This document shows, in pieces, positions 1 to 6,262 of a stretch of DNA of 7,448 nucleotides. Origin of the DNA: Anaerolineae bacterium (GTDB lineage Bacteria > Chloroflexota > Anaerolineae > J102). Location of the stretch: the NCBI GenBank assembly GCA_027036755.1, contig JALWDV010000707.1, positions 1 to 7,448 of the forward strand. The letters run 5' to 3'. Below the pieces are notes generated by a model, which ran no database searches, was not told the DNA's origin, and saw nothing but the letters and a program-made list of their open reading frames with translations. Position 1 is the first letter of the stretch; each line of letters begins with the position of its first letter. The position numbers and the translations under genes are program-made.

Positions 1-39
1 CGCGTCCGAAAACCTTCAATTCCCCCTCTTTTGGACGCG
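1..39. repeat. Imperfect inverted repeat at the window edge
   Basis: Bases 1-7 (cgcgtcc) are the exact reverse complement of 33-39 (ggacgcg). The pairing continues inward with aaaa (9-12) against tttt (29-32) after one bulged base at 8, leaving a loop of about 16 nt. It could be a stem-loop or half of a larger element cut by the window edge. There is no run of T after the stem in either direction, so an intrinsic terminator is not well supported. Bases 40-116 show nothing recognisable. Confidence 0.4.
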
Positions 40-123
40 TCACCCCCCTCTCCGGCGCTCCACCTCGCCTTCACCCCTCGTTATGTCTCTTTATTCGGCT
101 TGTTAATGTGCGAAATACAGGCT

Positions 124-197
124 AAGACACAAAGACACAAAGGAGAAAGTTCATACATTTTTTCTTCGTGTTCTTCGTGTCTTTGTGCCCTTTGTGG
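124..197. repeat. Repeat A: 8-9-nt periodic inverted repeat, 3' of the GT-C gene
   Basis: The right arm, 162-197, is four 9-nt units (ttcttcgtg, ttcttcgtg, tctttgtgc, cctttgtgg). The left arm, 124-145, is two 8-nt units of agacacaa followed by aggag, which is approximately the reverse complement of the right arm. The arms flank a short AT-rich centre (146-161), so the whole could fold as an imperfect hairpin. It begins about 74 nt past the stop codon of the minus-strand GT-C gene. Its design matches repeat B at 1913-2020. Purine-rich/pyrimidine-rich intergenic repeats of this look occur in several environmental bacterial groups; that is a recollection, not a search result. No ORF of any quality runs through it. 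Confidence 0.65.
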
Positions 198-270
198 TTT
201 GTTAACCGGGGTACGTTAGCAGTTACGGCATTTTACACTATTTTGGGCGAAGATGACATCCTTCCTTCGC

Positions 271-1623
271 TCATTTTCGGAGGGTGGACTTCAAATGCAG
301 CCAGCGCCAGGGCGCGCCCGCGGCCAAGATCACCAAAAAGGGAATGGCGGGGATGATGTAGCGTCCGGCCGCGATGACCAGCGCATGGCTGGTGGTGTAG
401 TAAAGCAAGATGGCAATGGCCGAAACGTGGATCACCCAGGGGAGGGGGCGTTCGGGCGAGAAGAGCAAGCGCCGCCGTCGCCACGCCATCCACTCCGCCC
501 AGACGGCCAGCAGCAACAGCCCCAGGTTGACCGCGGCGAAAAGCAGCGTGGACATGGAGGGATGCCGGGTGAAGCCCAAATTGAACCAGAGCTGCGCCAT
601 GCGCAATCCCGCCAGCGCCAGAAAACGCGCCGGATATTGTTGCACCATCTCCAGGCCGCGGCGCATTCCAAAATCGAACAGCTCCGCTTCGTTGAGCGCG
701 GCCAGATCCAGGCCCGCGTCCGCTGCCGCCTGATGCAGCGCGTCGGTGCTGGCCCGAACGCCCGGCAATCGCCAGTAATCGGGCTGATCCAGCCGATAGT
801 GGGTCTGGAAGAAGTTGAATCCCACCAGGGTGCTGCCCATCACCACCTGATCGAAGGCCCGGTAATTGCGCACGAACCACGGCGTCAGCGTGATGGTCAG
901 GGTCAGCAGCATGGCGAGGGCGGCCGTCCATAGTCTGGATGAGGGGAACGCGGCGATCCCCCCGGCTTTTTTGCGCCACGCCCACCATCCCGCCAGCGTC
1001 AGGGCCAGCAGCAGGGGGATGTACATGGAGGTGGGGCGCGTGAGGGAGGCCAGGCCGAAGATCAGGCCCGAAAGCAGGCCGCAAAGTGCAACCCGCCTGC
1101 CCCGGGAGGGATGACGAAGGGCCATGACGAAGAGGAGAAAGCCGGCGAGTTGCAGAAATGTGAACAGGGAATCGGCCAGAAGGCGCGCGGCCAGTTGCGC
1201 GCCGGGCAGATAGATGGCCCAAAGGCCCGCGGCCAGCAGTCCGATGCGTTGGTTGCGCCAGGCCAGCAGCGCCAGCCAGGCCAGCATGGCGGCCAGCAGT
1301 GCATCGAGCAGGGCTTGCAGGGTCAGCAGGGGCGTGTAGACGCCATAGCCGAAGATGCGGTAGGTTTGGGCCAGCAGCCAGGGGTAAAGGGGCGTTTTGC
1401 GGGCGGATGGCCGCCAGGGCGGGGCGTAGCTGAGGCCATGCCCGGCCAGCAGGTTGCGGGCCAGCAGATCGAATTCGGCTGAATCGCCGATGGCGTTTTC
1501 GGGCGGGGGCGCGATGTAAACGAAGGCCAGCCGCAGGGCCAGGGCCGCCAGCAGGATGAGGAGCAGGGTCAGCAGCCAGCCCCGGGTCGGGCGCGGAAAA
1601 TCGGAGGATGCGGTGGAGTCCAT
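271..1623 (-). CDS. GT-C family membrane glycosyltransferase (GT39/ArnT/PMT-like)
   Basis: This 450-residue integral membrane protein probably moves a sugar from a polyprenyl-phosphate donor to a glycan, lipid or protein on the outer face of the membrane. About ten hydrophobic segments are visible: near residues 16-37, 97-121, 126-145, 151-170, 177-195, 199-216, 232-250, 358-380, 396-412 and 418-435. After the first segment comes the acidic loop GDSAEFDLLARNLLAGHGLS (46-65). An Asp in this first external loop is the expected catalytic base of GT-C enzymes, and D47 is the candidate. Further family-like features are TPLYPWLLA (77-85), an ADS loop (150-152), SLTRPT (193-198) and the C-terminal GRYIIPAIPFL (420-430). 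Residues 251-357 form the main soluble loop. There is no large C-terminal periplasmic domain, so the protein resembles short bacterial GT39-like members rather than full ArnT. The ATG is chosen because the first membrane helix follows directly; no clear Shine-Dalgarno is seen. It stands 426 nt from the upstream operon across structured DNA, so it is probably its own transcription unit. Donor and acceptor cannot be told. Confidence 0.85.
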   Translation of the reverse strand: MDSTASSDFPRPTRGWLLTLLLILLAALALRLAFVYIAPPPENAIGDSAEFDLLARNLLAGHGLSYAPPWRPSARKTPLYPWLLAQTYRIFGYGVYTPLLTLQALLDALLAAMLAWLALLAWRNQRIGLLAAGLWAIYLPGAQLAARLLADSLFTFLQLAGFLLFVMALRHPSRGRRVALCGLLSGLIFGLASLTRPTSMYIPLLLALTLAGWWAWRKKAGGIAAFPSSRLWTAALAMLLTLTITLTPWFVRNYRAFDQVVMGSTLVGFNFFQTHYRLDQPDYWRLPGVRASTDALHQAAADAGLDLAALNEAELFDFGMRRGLEMVQQYPARFLALAGLRMAQLWFNLGFTRHPSMSTLLFAAVNLGLLLLAVWAEWMAWRRRRLLFSPERPLPWVIHVSAIAILLYYTTSHALVIAAGRYIIPAIPFLVILAAGAPWRWLHLKSTLRK

Positions 1624-1717
1624 GATCGATTGCAGTCAGACGGGAGACAAGTGATTGCCCATAGATAGCTTGCAGCACTGGCCGAGTGATGAATGTTCAC
1701 AAATTAAATCGGTCATA

Positions 1718-1858
1718 GTGGCGTTCGCCACGTCCGCCCGGCGATGAAGTCGTCGGGCTACAGAACAGCGCCGGATAAATCCGGCTAAGCCCCGCAGGGG
1801 CGCTGTTTCTAGCCGGGGGACTTTATCCCCCGGCGCTGGCGGCGGGCGCGAAGCGCCC
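1718..1858. repeat. Cluster of GC-rich stem-loops
   Basis: At least five consecutive or nested stem-loops fit in about 140 nt. (1) 1718-1731: gtggc/gccac with a 4-nt loop. (2) 1736-1758: 9 bp with one G-T pair and a 5-nt loop. (3) An outer stem of aacagcgcc (1764-1772) with ggcgctgtt (1799-1807), enclosing a small hairpin at 1773-1782 and gcccc/ggggc at 1789-1801. The inner hairpins compete partly with the outer stem, so this is a possible three-way junction. (4) 1812-1834: 9 bp, from gccggggg/cccccggc plus an A-T pair, with a 5-nt loop. (5) 1844-1858: gggcgc/gcgccc closing a 3-nt loop. The AT-rich loops between strong GC stems recall dispersed intergenic palindromic repeats rather than a known riboswitch. 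No T-run follows any stem, so these are not ordinary intrinsic terminators. It lies upstream of the GT-C gene and downstream of the GT4 operon. Confidence 0.6.
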
Positions 1859-1912
1859 CAAGCCTATAACCGGATTATTTTGTCAATGTTGGCTGTACTG
1901 AAAAAACCTTCA

Positions 1913-2020
1913 ACACGGAGGCACAGAGTGCACGGAGGAAGAAAAAGGTGAGATTTGAAGAGGAATTTCTCTGTGAACTACCACTATTTTCTCCGTGTCC
2001 TCCGTGTCTCCGTGGTGAAA
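1913..2020. repeat. Repeat B: 8-9-nt periodic inverted repeat, 3' of the GT4 operon
   Basis: The right arm, 1989-2015, is three 9-nt units (ttctccgtg, tcctccgtg, tctccgtgg). The left arm, 1915-1938, is acggaggc, acagagtgc and acggagg, roughly its reverse complement. The central part (about 1940-1988) is AT-richer. It starts 30 nt beyond the stop of the minus-strand GT4 gene. Read on the minus strand, the inverted repeat is followed after 6 nt by six T residues (complement of 1901-1906), so it may act as a long, imperfect terminator or 3'-end stabiliser for the operon. It has the same architecture and orientation as repeat A but a CCGTG core in place of the CTTCGTG/CTTTGTG cores. Confidence 0.65.
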
Positions 2021-2049
2021 TGACCTTTTTGCAGTGGAGCCAATGTTCA

Positions 2050-3126
2050 TCAGTCGGTAAGCGACAAGCCATAGGCCCGGGCCAGCAGGGGCGCGACCTG
2101 GGGCCAGTCGAAGCGTTGGGCGTTGCGCCGCGCGGCCGCCGAAAGCCGCCGGGCCAGCGAGGGGTCCGCCAGCAGGCGCAGGATGTGCGCGGCCAGGGCG
2201 TCGATGTCGCCCACCGGGGCCAGGAGGCCGTTTTCGCGGTCTGCGATGAGATCGGGAATGGCGCCGGCGTTGGTGGAGACGATGGGCAATCCGCTGGCGC
2301 TGGCCTCGATCAACGTCAGCGGCAGGTTGTCGATGGCCGAGGTGTTGAGGAAGATGTCCGCGGCGTCGTACGCGGCGGGGATGTCCGCGGCCGCGAGGCG
2401 TCCCGAAAATGTGACGCCCGAGAGCCCTTGCGCCCGGACGGTTTCTTGCATCCGGGCCAGCAGGGGGCCGTCGCCCGCCAGCGTCAGCGAGGCGCGGGGA
2501 TGCGCTTCGCTGACGCGCCGGAAGACCGCCAGCGCATCCAGGGGGCGATAGCGCGCCTCCATGTGTCGCAGCCACAGCAGCCGGGGCTGCACGGGCCCGC
2601 GTTCTCGGAAACGAAAGCGTTGGATGGGGACGATGTTGGGAACCAGGGTCGTCTCCAGGCCGTGTCGCCGAAAGATGGCGGCCTGGGTGGGGGTGAGGGT
2701 GATCAAAGCGTGATAACGTCGCAGCGCGGCGCTGGCGAATCGACCATGCCGGGCCATGAATTGCGCGGCCTCGCCGCCGTGGTAGGTGACTACCAGGCGT
2801 TTGTCCCATCGTCGGGCCCGAAGCCCAACGACTGCGGGCATGAAGCCCCACCAGGACGCGGCGTGAACGTGCAGCACATCCCAGCGTTGTCGGGTGCGGC
2901 GCAGCGCCCGGGTGATCTGCATCACCTGGACCAGGGGCAGGAGGCCCTTGCGCCAGCCCCCCCGCCCGCGCAGGCCCCGCACGTCGGTGTTGATGCGGGT
3001 GACGCTGGCGCCGGCAGTCTCCAGGGCGTCGGCCAGGATGGCGCATTGCACCGAGACGCCGCCGGGCCGGGGCGGAAAGGGGCCCAGGATGGCGATGCGG
3101 GCGTCCCGCCAGAGCAGATCATCCAT
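2050..3126 (-). CDS. GT4 family glycosyltransferase (GT-B fold)
   Basis: A soluble or membrane-associated 358-residue retaining glycosyltransferase, of normal length for GT4. It should transfer a sugar from a nucleotide-sugar donor to a growing glycan in the cytoplasm. The N-terminal acceptor domain has the opening strand ARIAILGPFPP (9-19) with the glycine-rich GGVSVQ (22-27), DVLHVHAASW (83-92) and TYHGGE (114-119). The linker carries VPNIV (162-166). The C-terminal donor domain has LAGDGP (216-221), SGR (241-243) and the donor-binding stretch DNLPLTLIEASASGLP (266-281). In that stretch the usual E-x7-E reads D266-x7-E274, a replacement common in GT4 relatives. ADRENGLL (295-302) follows. 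The usual GR-x-x-KG segment is replaced by LWLRHMEARYRP (184-195), as in some GT4 subgroups. It is the last gene of the operon, 9 nt after the CapK-like stop codon. It has no clear Shine-Dalgarno, so translational coupling is likely. The sugar specificity is not readable. Confidence 0.88.
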   Translation of the reverse strand: MDDLLWRDARIAILGPFPPRPGGVSVQCAILADALETAGASVTRINTDVRGLRGRGGWRKGLLPLVQVMQITRALRRTRQRWDVLHVHAASWWGFMPAVVGLRARRWDKRLVVTYHGGEAAQFMARHGRFASAALRRYHALITLTPTQAAIFRRHGLETTLVPNIVPIQRFRFRERGPVQPRLLWLRHMEARYRPLDALAVFRRVSEAHPRASLTLAGDGPLLARMQETVRAQGLSGVTFSGRLAAADIPAAYDAADIFLNTSAIDNLPLTLIEASASGLPIVSTNAGAIPDLIADRENGLLAPVGDIDALAAHILRLLADPSLARRLSAAARRNAQRFDWPQVAPLLARAYGLSLTD

Positions 3127-3135
3127 TGGCGGGCG

Positions 3136-4521
3136 CTAGTCGTCGATTTCGACCTGGCTGGGCGCGCCTTCGATGACTTCCGAGATGAAGAACCGGCGTT
3201 TGCCCACGGGCGAGGTGGGGATTTCATCCACGAACTGGAGCTCGAACCGGTTGTCTGGGCCCATATAGCCGCGGAATGTTTCGATGATGCGCTGTCGATC
3301 CGCCTCGCTGAAGCTCTCATCCACCACCAGTTTGATCAAGATGAAGTCCACCTCTTTCTGGATGACCTGGAAGGCTTTCACCGAATGCACTTTGGCGAAG
3401 AACGCGGTGAACTGGTGCACGGTCAGCCAATGGCCGTCGGCGGTGACGAACATATCGGTGAGACGGCCTTCGAGATGGCTGAGGCGGGGCAGGCCGCGGC
3501 CGCAGGCGCAGGGCTCGCGGGTGAGAGCCGCCACATCGTGGATGTTGTAGCGGATGAATGGCGTGGCTGTGGCTTCCAGGTTGGTGAGCACCACTTCGCC
3601 CAGTTCTCCCTCGGGCGCCCGCTCTCCATCCTTGATGATCTCCACCACGTAGGTTTCGGCGTTGATGTGCATCCCGTCGTGCATCTCGCATTCCGCTGCG
3701 ATCTGCATGCCGTCGCCGCCATATTCGTTGTAGACCCGCCCGGGCGCAAAGGCCCGCTCCATGGTCTCGCGCATGTGGTCGGTGAGCATTTCGCCGGTGG
3801 CGAGGATGGCGGGAACATGCACATTCAGCCCCGCTTCGTTCATGCGCCGGGCCAGATAATAGACGGTGGAAGCGTAGCTTCGGAAGAGTTTGGGCCGCCA
3901 CGCTTTCAGATTTTCGACATACTGATTCAGCACTTCGTCGGTCATCTGCTGCGCCGAAAGCCAGTGATGTCGCAGCAGCAGCCATTCCAGTTTGCCCGCC
4001 ACGGGCCAGCCCTTGAAGCCCTGGTTGGGGGCCAGTTGGAATGTGACGTAGGAGTCTCCGAATTCGTAGCCCACCATTTCCCACCAGCGGAAAAGCCCCG
4101 CCCATTTTTTCGCCTTCTGGGATTTCGTGGTCCAGTAATGCAGGCGCTCGGCCGTAGAGCCGCTGGATGTGGCGTGGATGAGCTTGCTGCGGGGAATGGA
4201 TTGATCGCGCAGGGTGGAGTCGTAGTAGCGGGTCAGGATTTTTTTATCGACGATGGGCAATTTGACCAGATCGTCGGTGGTCTGGATGTCTGCGGGCGTG
4301 AGGCCGCGTTCATCCATCACCTGCCGATAAAAGGGGACGTTGTGGTAGACGTGGGCGATGAGCCGCCGCAATTTTGCGTTCTGAATCTCCTGTATCTGCT
4401 CGGGCGAAAACCACTGGCTGGCTTCCAGGCTTTTGAGATAGGGCAGAAAATCGCCGTAGCCCGCCAGACGCGAGCCAACGGGCAGGGCGACGCTGCGCAG
4501 AAAACGGCTGTATGCACTCAT
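3136..4521 (-). CDS. PaaK/CapK-like adenylate-forming enzyme (phenylacetate-CoA ligase family)
   Basis: A 461-residue member of the ANL superfamily (acyl-CoA synthetases and relatives), in the phenylacetate-CoA ligase/CapK branch that is often encoded in polysaccharide loci. Such enzymes activate a carboxylate with ATP, but the substrate of polysaccharide-locus members is generally unknown. The N-terminal RRLIAHVYHNVPFYRQVM (52-69) is typical of the branch. The phosphate-binding loop is ATSSGSTAERLHYW (117-130). Further motifs are ATGE (241-244), NEYGGDG (265-271), ECEMHDGMHI (277-286), TPFIRYNIHDVA (320-331), CACGRGLPRL (338-347) with EGRLTD (351-356), and PTSPVGKRRF (435-444), where K441 is the candidate catalytic lysine. 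One oddity is that the Glu expected in YGxxE is a Gly (G271). The start ATG overlaps the ligase stop by 4 nt (ATGA), and a weak AGGTG (4526-4530 on minus) precedes it. This gives tight coupling to the membrane ligase. A benzoate or phenylacetate catabolic role is unlikely in this context. Confidence 0.85.
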   Translation of the reverse strand: MSAYSRFLRSVALPVGSRLAGYGDFLPYLKSLEASQWFSPEQIQEIQNAKLRRLIAHVYHNVPFYRQVMDERGLTPADIQTTDDLVKLPIVDKKILTRYYDSTLRDQSIPRSKLIHATSSGSTAERLHYWTTKSQKAKKWAGLFRWWEMVGYEFGDSYVTFQLAPNQGFKGWPVAGKLEWLLLRHHWLSAQQMTDEVLNQYVENLKAWRPKLFRSYASTVYYLARRMNEAGLNVHVPAILATGEMLTDHMRETMERAFAPGRVYNEYGGDGMQIAAECEMHDGMHINAETYVVEIIKDGERAPEGELGEVVLTNLEATATPFIRYNIHDVAALTREPCACGRGLPRLSHLEGRLTDMFVTADGHWLTVHQFTAFFAKVHSVKAFQVIQKEVDFILIKLVVDESFSEADRQRIIETFRGYMGPDNRFELQFVDEIPTSPVGKRRFFISEVIEGAPSQVEIDD

Positions 4522-5975
4522 GATGCACCTGTTTGCACTGGAGCGGGGGCCTCGGCATCGGTGAAGGAGCCGCCGCCCAGGGTGGCGGAGATGGCTCCTC
4601 CCATGATGGCGAAAAAGATGATGTTGGCGTAGGCGGAGAAGGTGTTATCGAAAGCTGCGATGGGAATGAAGTAGGCGAAATAGCTGGCCAGCGCGGCCTG
4701 GATGAACAGGGGGAAGAAGCGGCGTTTCTTGCGTCGGGGCCAGCCGATGGTCACCAGGGTCAGGGCCAGGCCCGCGGCCATCGCCAGATAGCCGCCCAGC
4801 AGGGCGTAGCCCCCCGAGACGAGGAAGTTGAGATAGGAGTTGTGGGGGCTGGGCAAGACGTTGATGCCGTTATCGCGAAAACCCATGTCTGCGGCCAATC
4901 TGCCGAACCAGGCCCAGCCCACGCCCAGATATGGCGCTGTCCGGTGGATTTGCAAACCATACTCCAGGGCGTCGAGGCGATAATCGATGGGGCTTTCGGA
5001 GCCCAACCGGCCCGCCACGGAGGTGTCCTGAATCATCCCCCAGCCCAACCCCACGATCAGCCCGAGAATCAGCAGCACGGGCAGCGTCACTTTGAGCAGC
5101 CGTCGGTTGAGAATGGAGAAGACCAGCGGCCCGATGAGCCCGCCCGCTATGCCCGAGCGGTTGAATGTGGCGATGACGCCGGTTTCGAGGATGATCAACG
5201 CCAGGATATAGCGCAGTTTGTCCTTGAGATGCGTTTTCTCGATGGCGAGCATCATGGCCAGGGGCGCGGCCACGACCAGGGCCAGGGCCACGTAGGCGGG
5301 ATTGCCCAAAAAGCTGCCCACTTTGCGGATGTCGCCGCTGTAAATGGTGGCGGTGGATGTGCCGCGGAAGGGAGCGAAGCCGGTGGTCTGCTCCACCACC
5401 GCTGCAATGGCGATGACGACGGTGATCGCGATGATGGCTTTGGCCAGGGCCCGAAAGTCGGCCGGTTTCAAAGTCAGTTGGCGGGCGATGAAGTACACCA
5501 GCAGCGGCATCAAGAACGCATCGAACACCGTTTGCACGCCCCACAGCCAGCCATAATAGCCCCGCACCGCGGACCACAGCAGGGGGATCGCGAAGAAGGG
5601 AATGGCCAGATCGAAGAATGTCGGCGTCAGAAGTTTGCGTTTGCCCGACGCCACCTGTGCGAACAGATACACCGCCAGAAAACTCCCCACCATGCGCGTG
5701 TAGCTCAGGTCGGGGATGCCCTCGGGCATGTGGATATCGAAGTGGAAGAAGGGAGCGAAGGGAATGAAGAACAGCCAGACCAGGAACGCCAGGAGGGGAT
5801 CGAAGAAGATCAGCGTGAGGGTGAGCAGAATCGCACTGAGGGCGATGATCTGATAAGCTGTATCGGGCTGTTTTTGTATGGCCCAGGCCAGGACGAGGAG
5901 CAGCAGCAGGCCGAATAGCAGGGTGGCGGCGCTGAGCAGCGTGGCTGGCTTCCGGATGGAAAATCGAGCGTTCAT
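4518..5975 (-). CDS. O-antigen ligase / Wzy-like polymerase family membrane protein
   Basis: A 485-residue polytopic membrane protein of the WaaL/Wzy (Wzy_C) superfamily, which joins lipid-linked glycans to one another or to an acceptor on the outer face of the membrane. About twelve hydrophobic stretches are visible, the first at 12-31. The family core is clear: a helix with ATFNRSGIAGGLIGPL (269-284), then a long external loop (about 315-384) with GRLGSESPIDYRLD (322-335), APYLGVGWAWFG (347-358) and the signature SPHNSYLNFLVSGG (376-389). H378 and the Arg residues R273 and R323 are candidate functional positions. The C-terminal tail is short and hydrophilic. The open frame runs 130 codons further upstream, but that part is Arg-rich and derives from the duplicated DNA repeats. 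A promoter at 5985-6014 sits immediately before the ATG at 5975, so the start is placed there. It is the first gene of the operon. Sequence alone does not separate ligase from polymerase. If the host is a monoderm, classical O-antigen ligation would not apply. Confidence 0.87.
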   Translation of the reverse strand: MNARFSIRKPATLLSAATLLFGLLLLLVLAWAIQKQPDTAYQIIALSAILLTLTLIFFDPLLAFLVWLFFIPFAPFFHFDIHMPEGIPDLSYTRMVGSFLAVYLFAQVASGKRKLLTPTFFDLAIPFFAIPLLWSAVRGYYGWLWGVQTVFDAFLMPLLVYFIARQLTLKPADFRALAKAIIAITVVIAIAAVVEQTTGFAPFRGTSTATIYSGDIRKVGSFLGNPAYVALALVVAAPLAMMLAIEKTHLKDKLRYILALIILETGVIATFNRSGIAGGLIGPLVFSILNRRLLKVTLPVLLILGLIVGLGWGMIQDTSVAGRLGSESPIDYRLDALEYGLQIHRTAPYLGVGWAWFGRLAADMGFRDNGINVLPSPHNSYLNFLVSGGYALLGGYLAMAAGLALTLVTIGWPRRKKRRFFPLFIQAALASYFAYFIPIAAFDNTFSAYANIIFFAIMGGAISATLGGGSFTDAEAPAPVQTGAS

Positions 5976-5984
5976 ATTGCGGGT

Positions 5985-6014
5985 ATCATAACGCAGGATT
6001 GGAAACTTTGACAA
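5985..6014 (-). promoter_or_regulatory. Sigma70-type promoter of the ligase operon
   Basis: On the minus strand, TTGTCA (6014-6009; 5 of 6 to the -35 consensus) and TATGAT (5990-5985; 5 of 6 to the -10 consensus) are separated by 18 nt. The expected transcription start, near A at 5978, is only about 3 nt before the ATG at 5975, and no Shine-Dalgarno lies between. The transcript would be nearly leaderless. The match is by eye and the sigma specificity of the host is unknown. Confidence 0.55.
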
Positions 6015-6043
6015 GACTTTTTGCTTCCGTGCGGAACGCCGAG

Positions 6044-6118
6044 GCCTTGCCGCCCGAAGGCGTTGGATTCGGGCCGCCGCCAGCAGACCTCGGAGGTCTC
6101 GGCAGACCTCCGAGGTCT
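6044..6118. repeat. Palindromic element, copy 1
   Basis: This 75-nt copy runs from gccttgccgcccgaaggcg (6044-6062), through attcg and gccgccagc, to a terminal palindrome (6085-6118). The terminal part has two 15-nt arms that are exact reverse complements (6085-6099 and 6104-6118) around a 4-nt loop cggc. Each arm, agacctcggaggtct or its complement, is itself a perfect odd palindrome (7+1+7). Inside the left part, 6051-6062 reads cgcc-cgaa-ggcg, which on the minus strand gives a C(UUCG)G tetraloop hairpin. It is a direct repeat of copy 2, 219 nt away. Confidence 0.8.
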
Positions 6119-6262
6119 TTGCCCGCGCGCCGGGCCAGCAGAGGAGGCTCCGCGTTTCGACGGCGCTGATCTCTGAGGCGTTTCGCTCCTCCGAAATGGC
6201 GGAACGAGAGACTCTTGCAAAAGGCCAAAATCGCCCGGCGATAGTCACGTGAGCGGGCCGCA

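Larger units (their letters stand above)
1624..2049. other. Non-coding spacer between the GT-C gene and the GT4 operon
   Basis: This 426-nt stretch holds the stem-loop cluster (1718-1858) and repeat B (1913-2020), listed separately. Bases 1624-1717 should contain the promoter of the GT-C gene. They include an AT-rich patch near 1700-1710, but no convincing pair of -35 and -10 boxes. Open frames crossing the spacer are basic and low-complexity, and I see no real protein in them. Confidence 0.6.

Noticed and set aside
233..1678. A 481-codon minus-strand open frame overlapping the GT-C gene
   Set aside because: It is Pro/Arg/Ala-rich with no membrane pattern. The overlapping 271-1623 frame has ordered hydrophobic segments and GT-C motifs.
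1718..1858. Known riboswitch or tRNA
   Set aside because: No conserved riboswitch core, T-loop, anticodon arm or CCA end can be recognised. The stems do not match a cloverleaf.
124..2020. Insertion sequence or composite transposon bounded by repeats A and B
   Set aside because: No transposase, target-site duplication or exact terminal repeats are seen. The repeats are related in design but not identical.
1948..4632. An 894-codon open frame on the plus strand
   Set aside because: It is antisense to three genes with clear family motifs. Its protein lacks domains and has the Gly/Gln/His-rich composition of a GC-rich shadow frame. The same holds for the open frame at 4533-5918.
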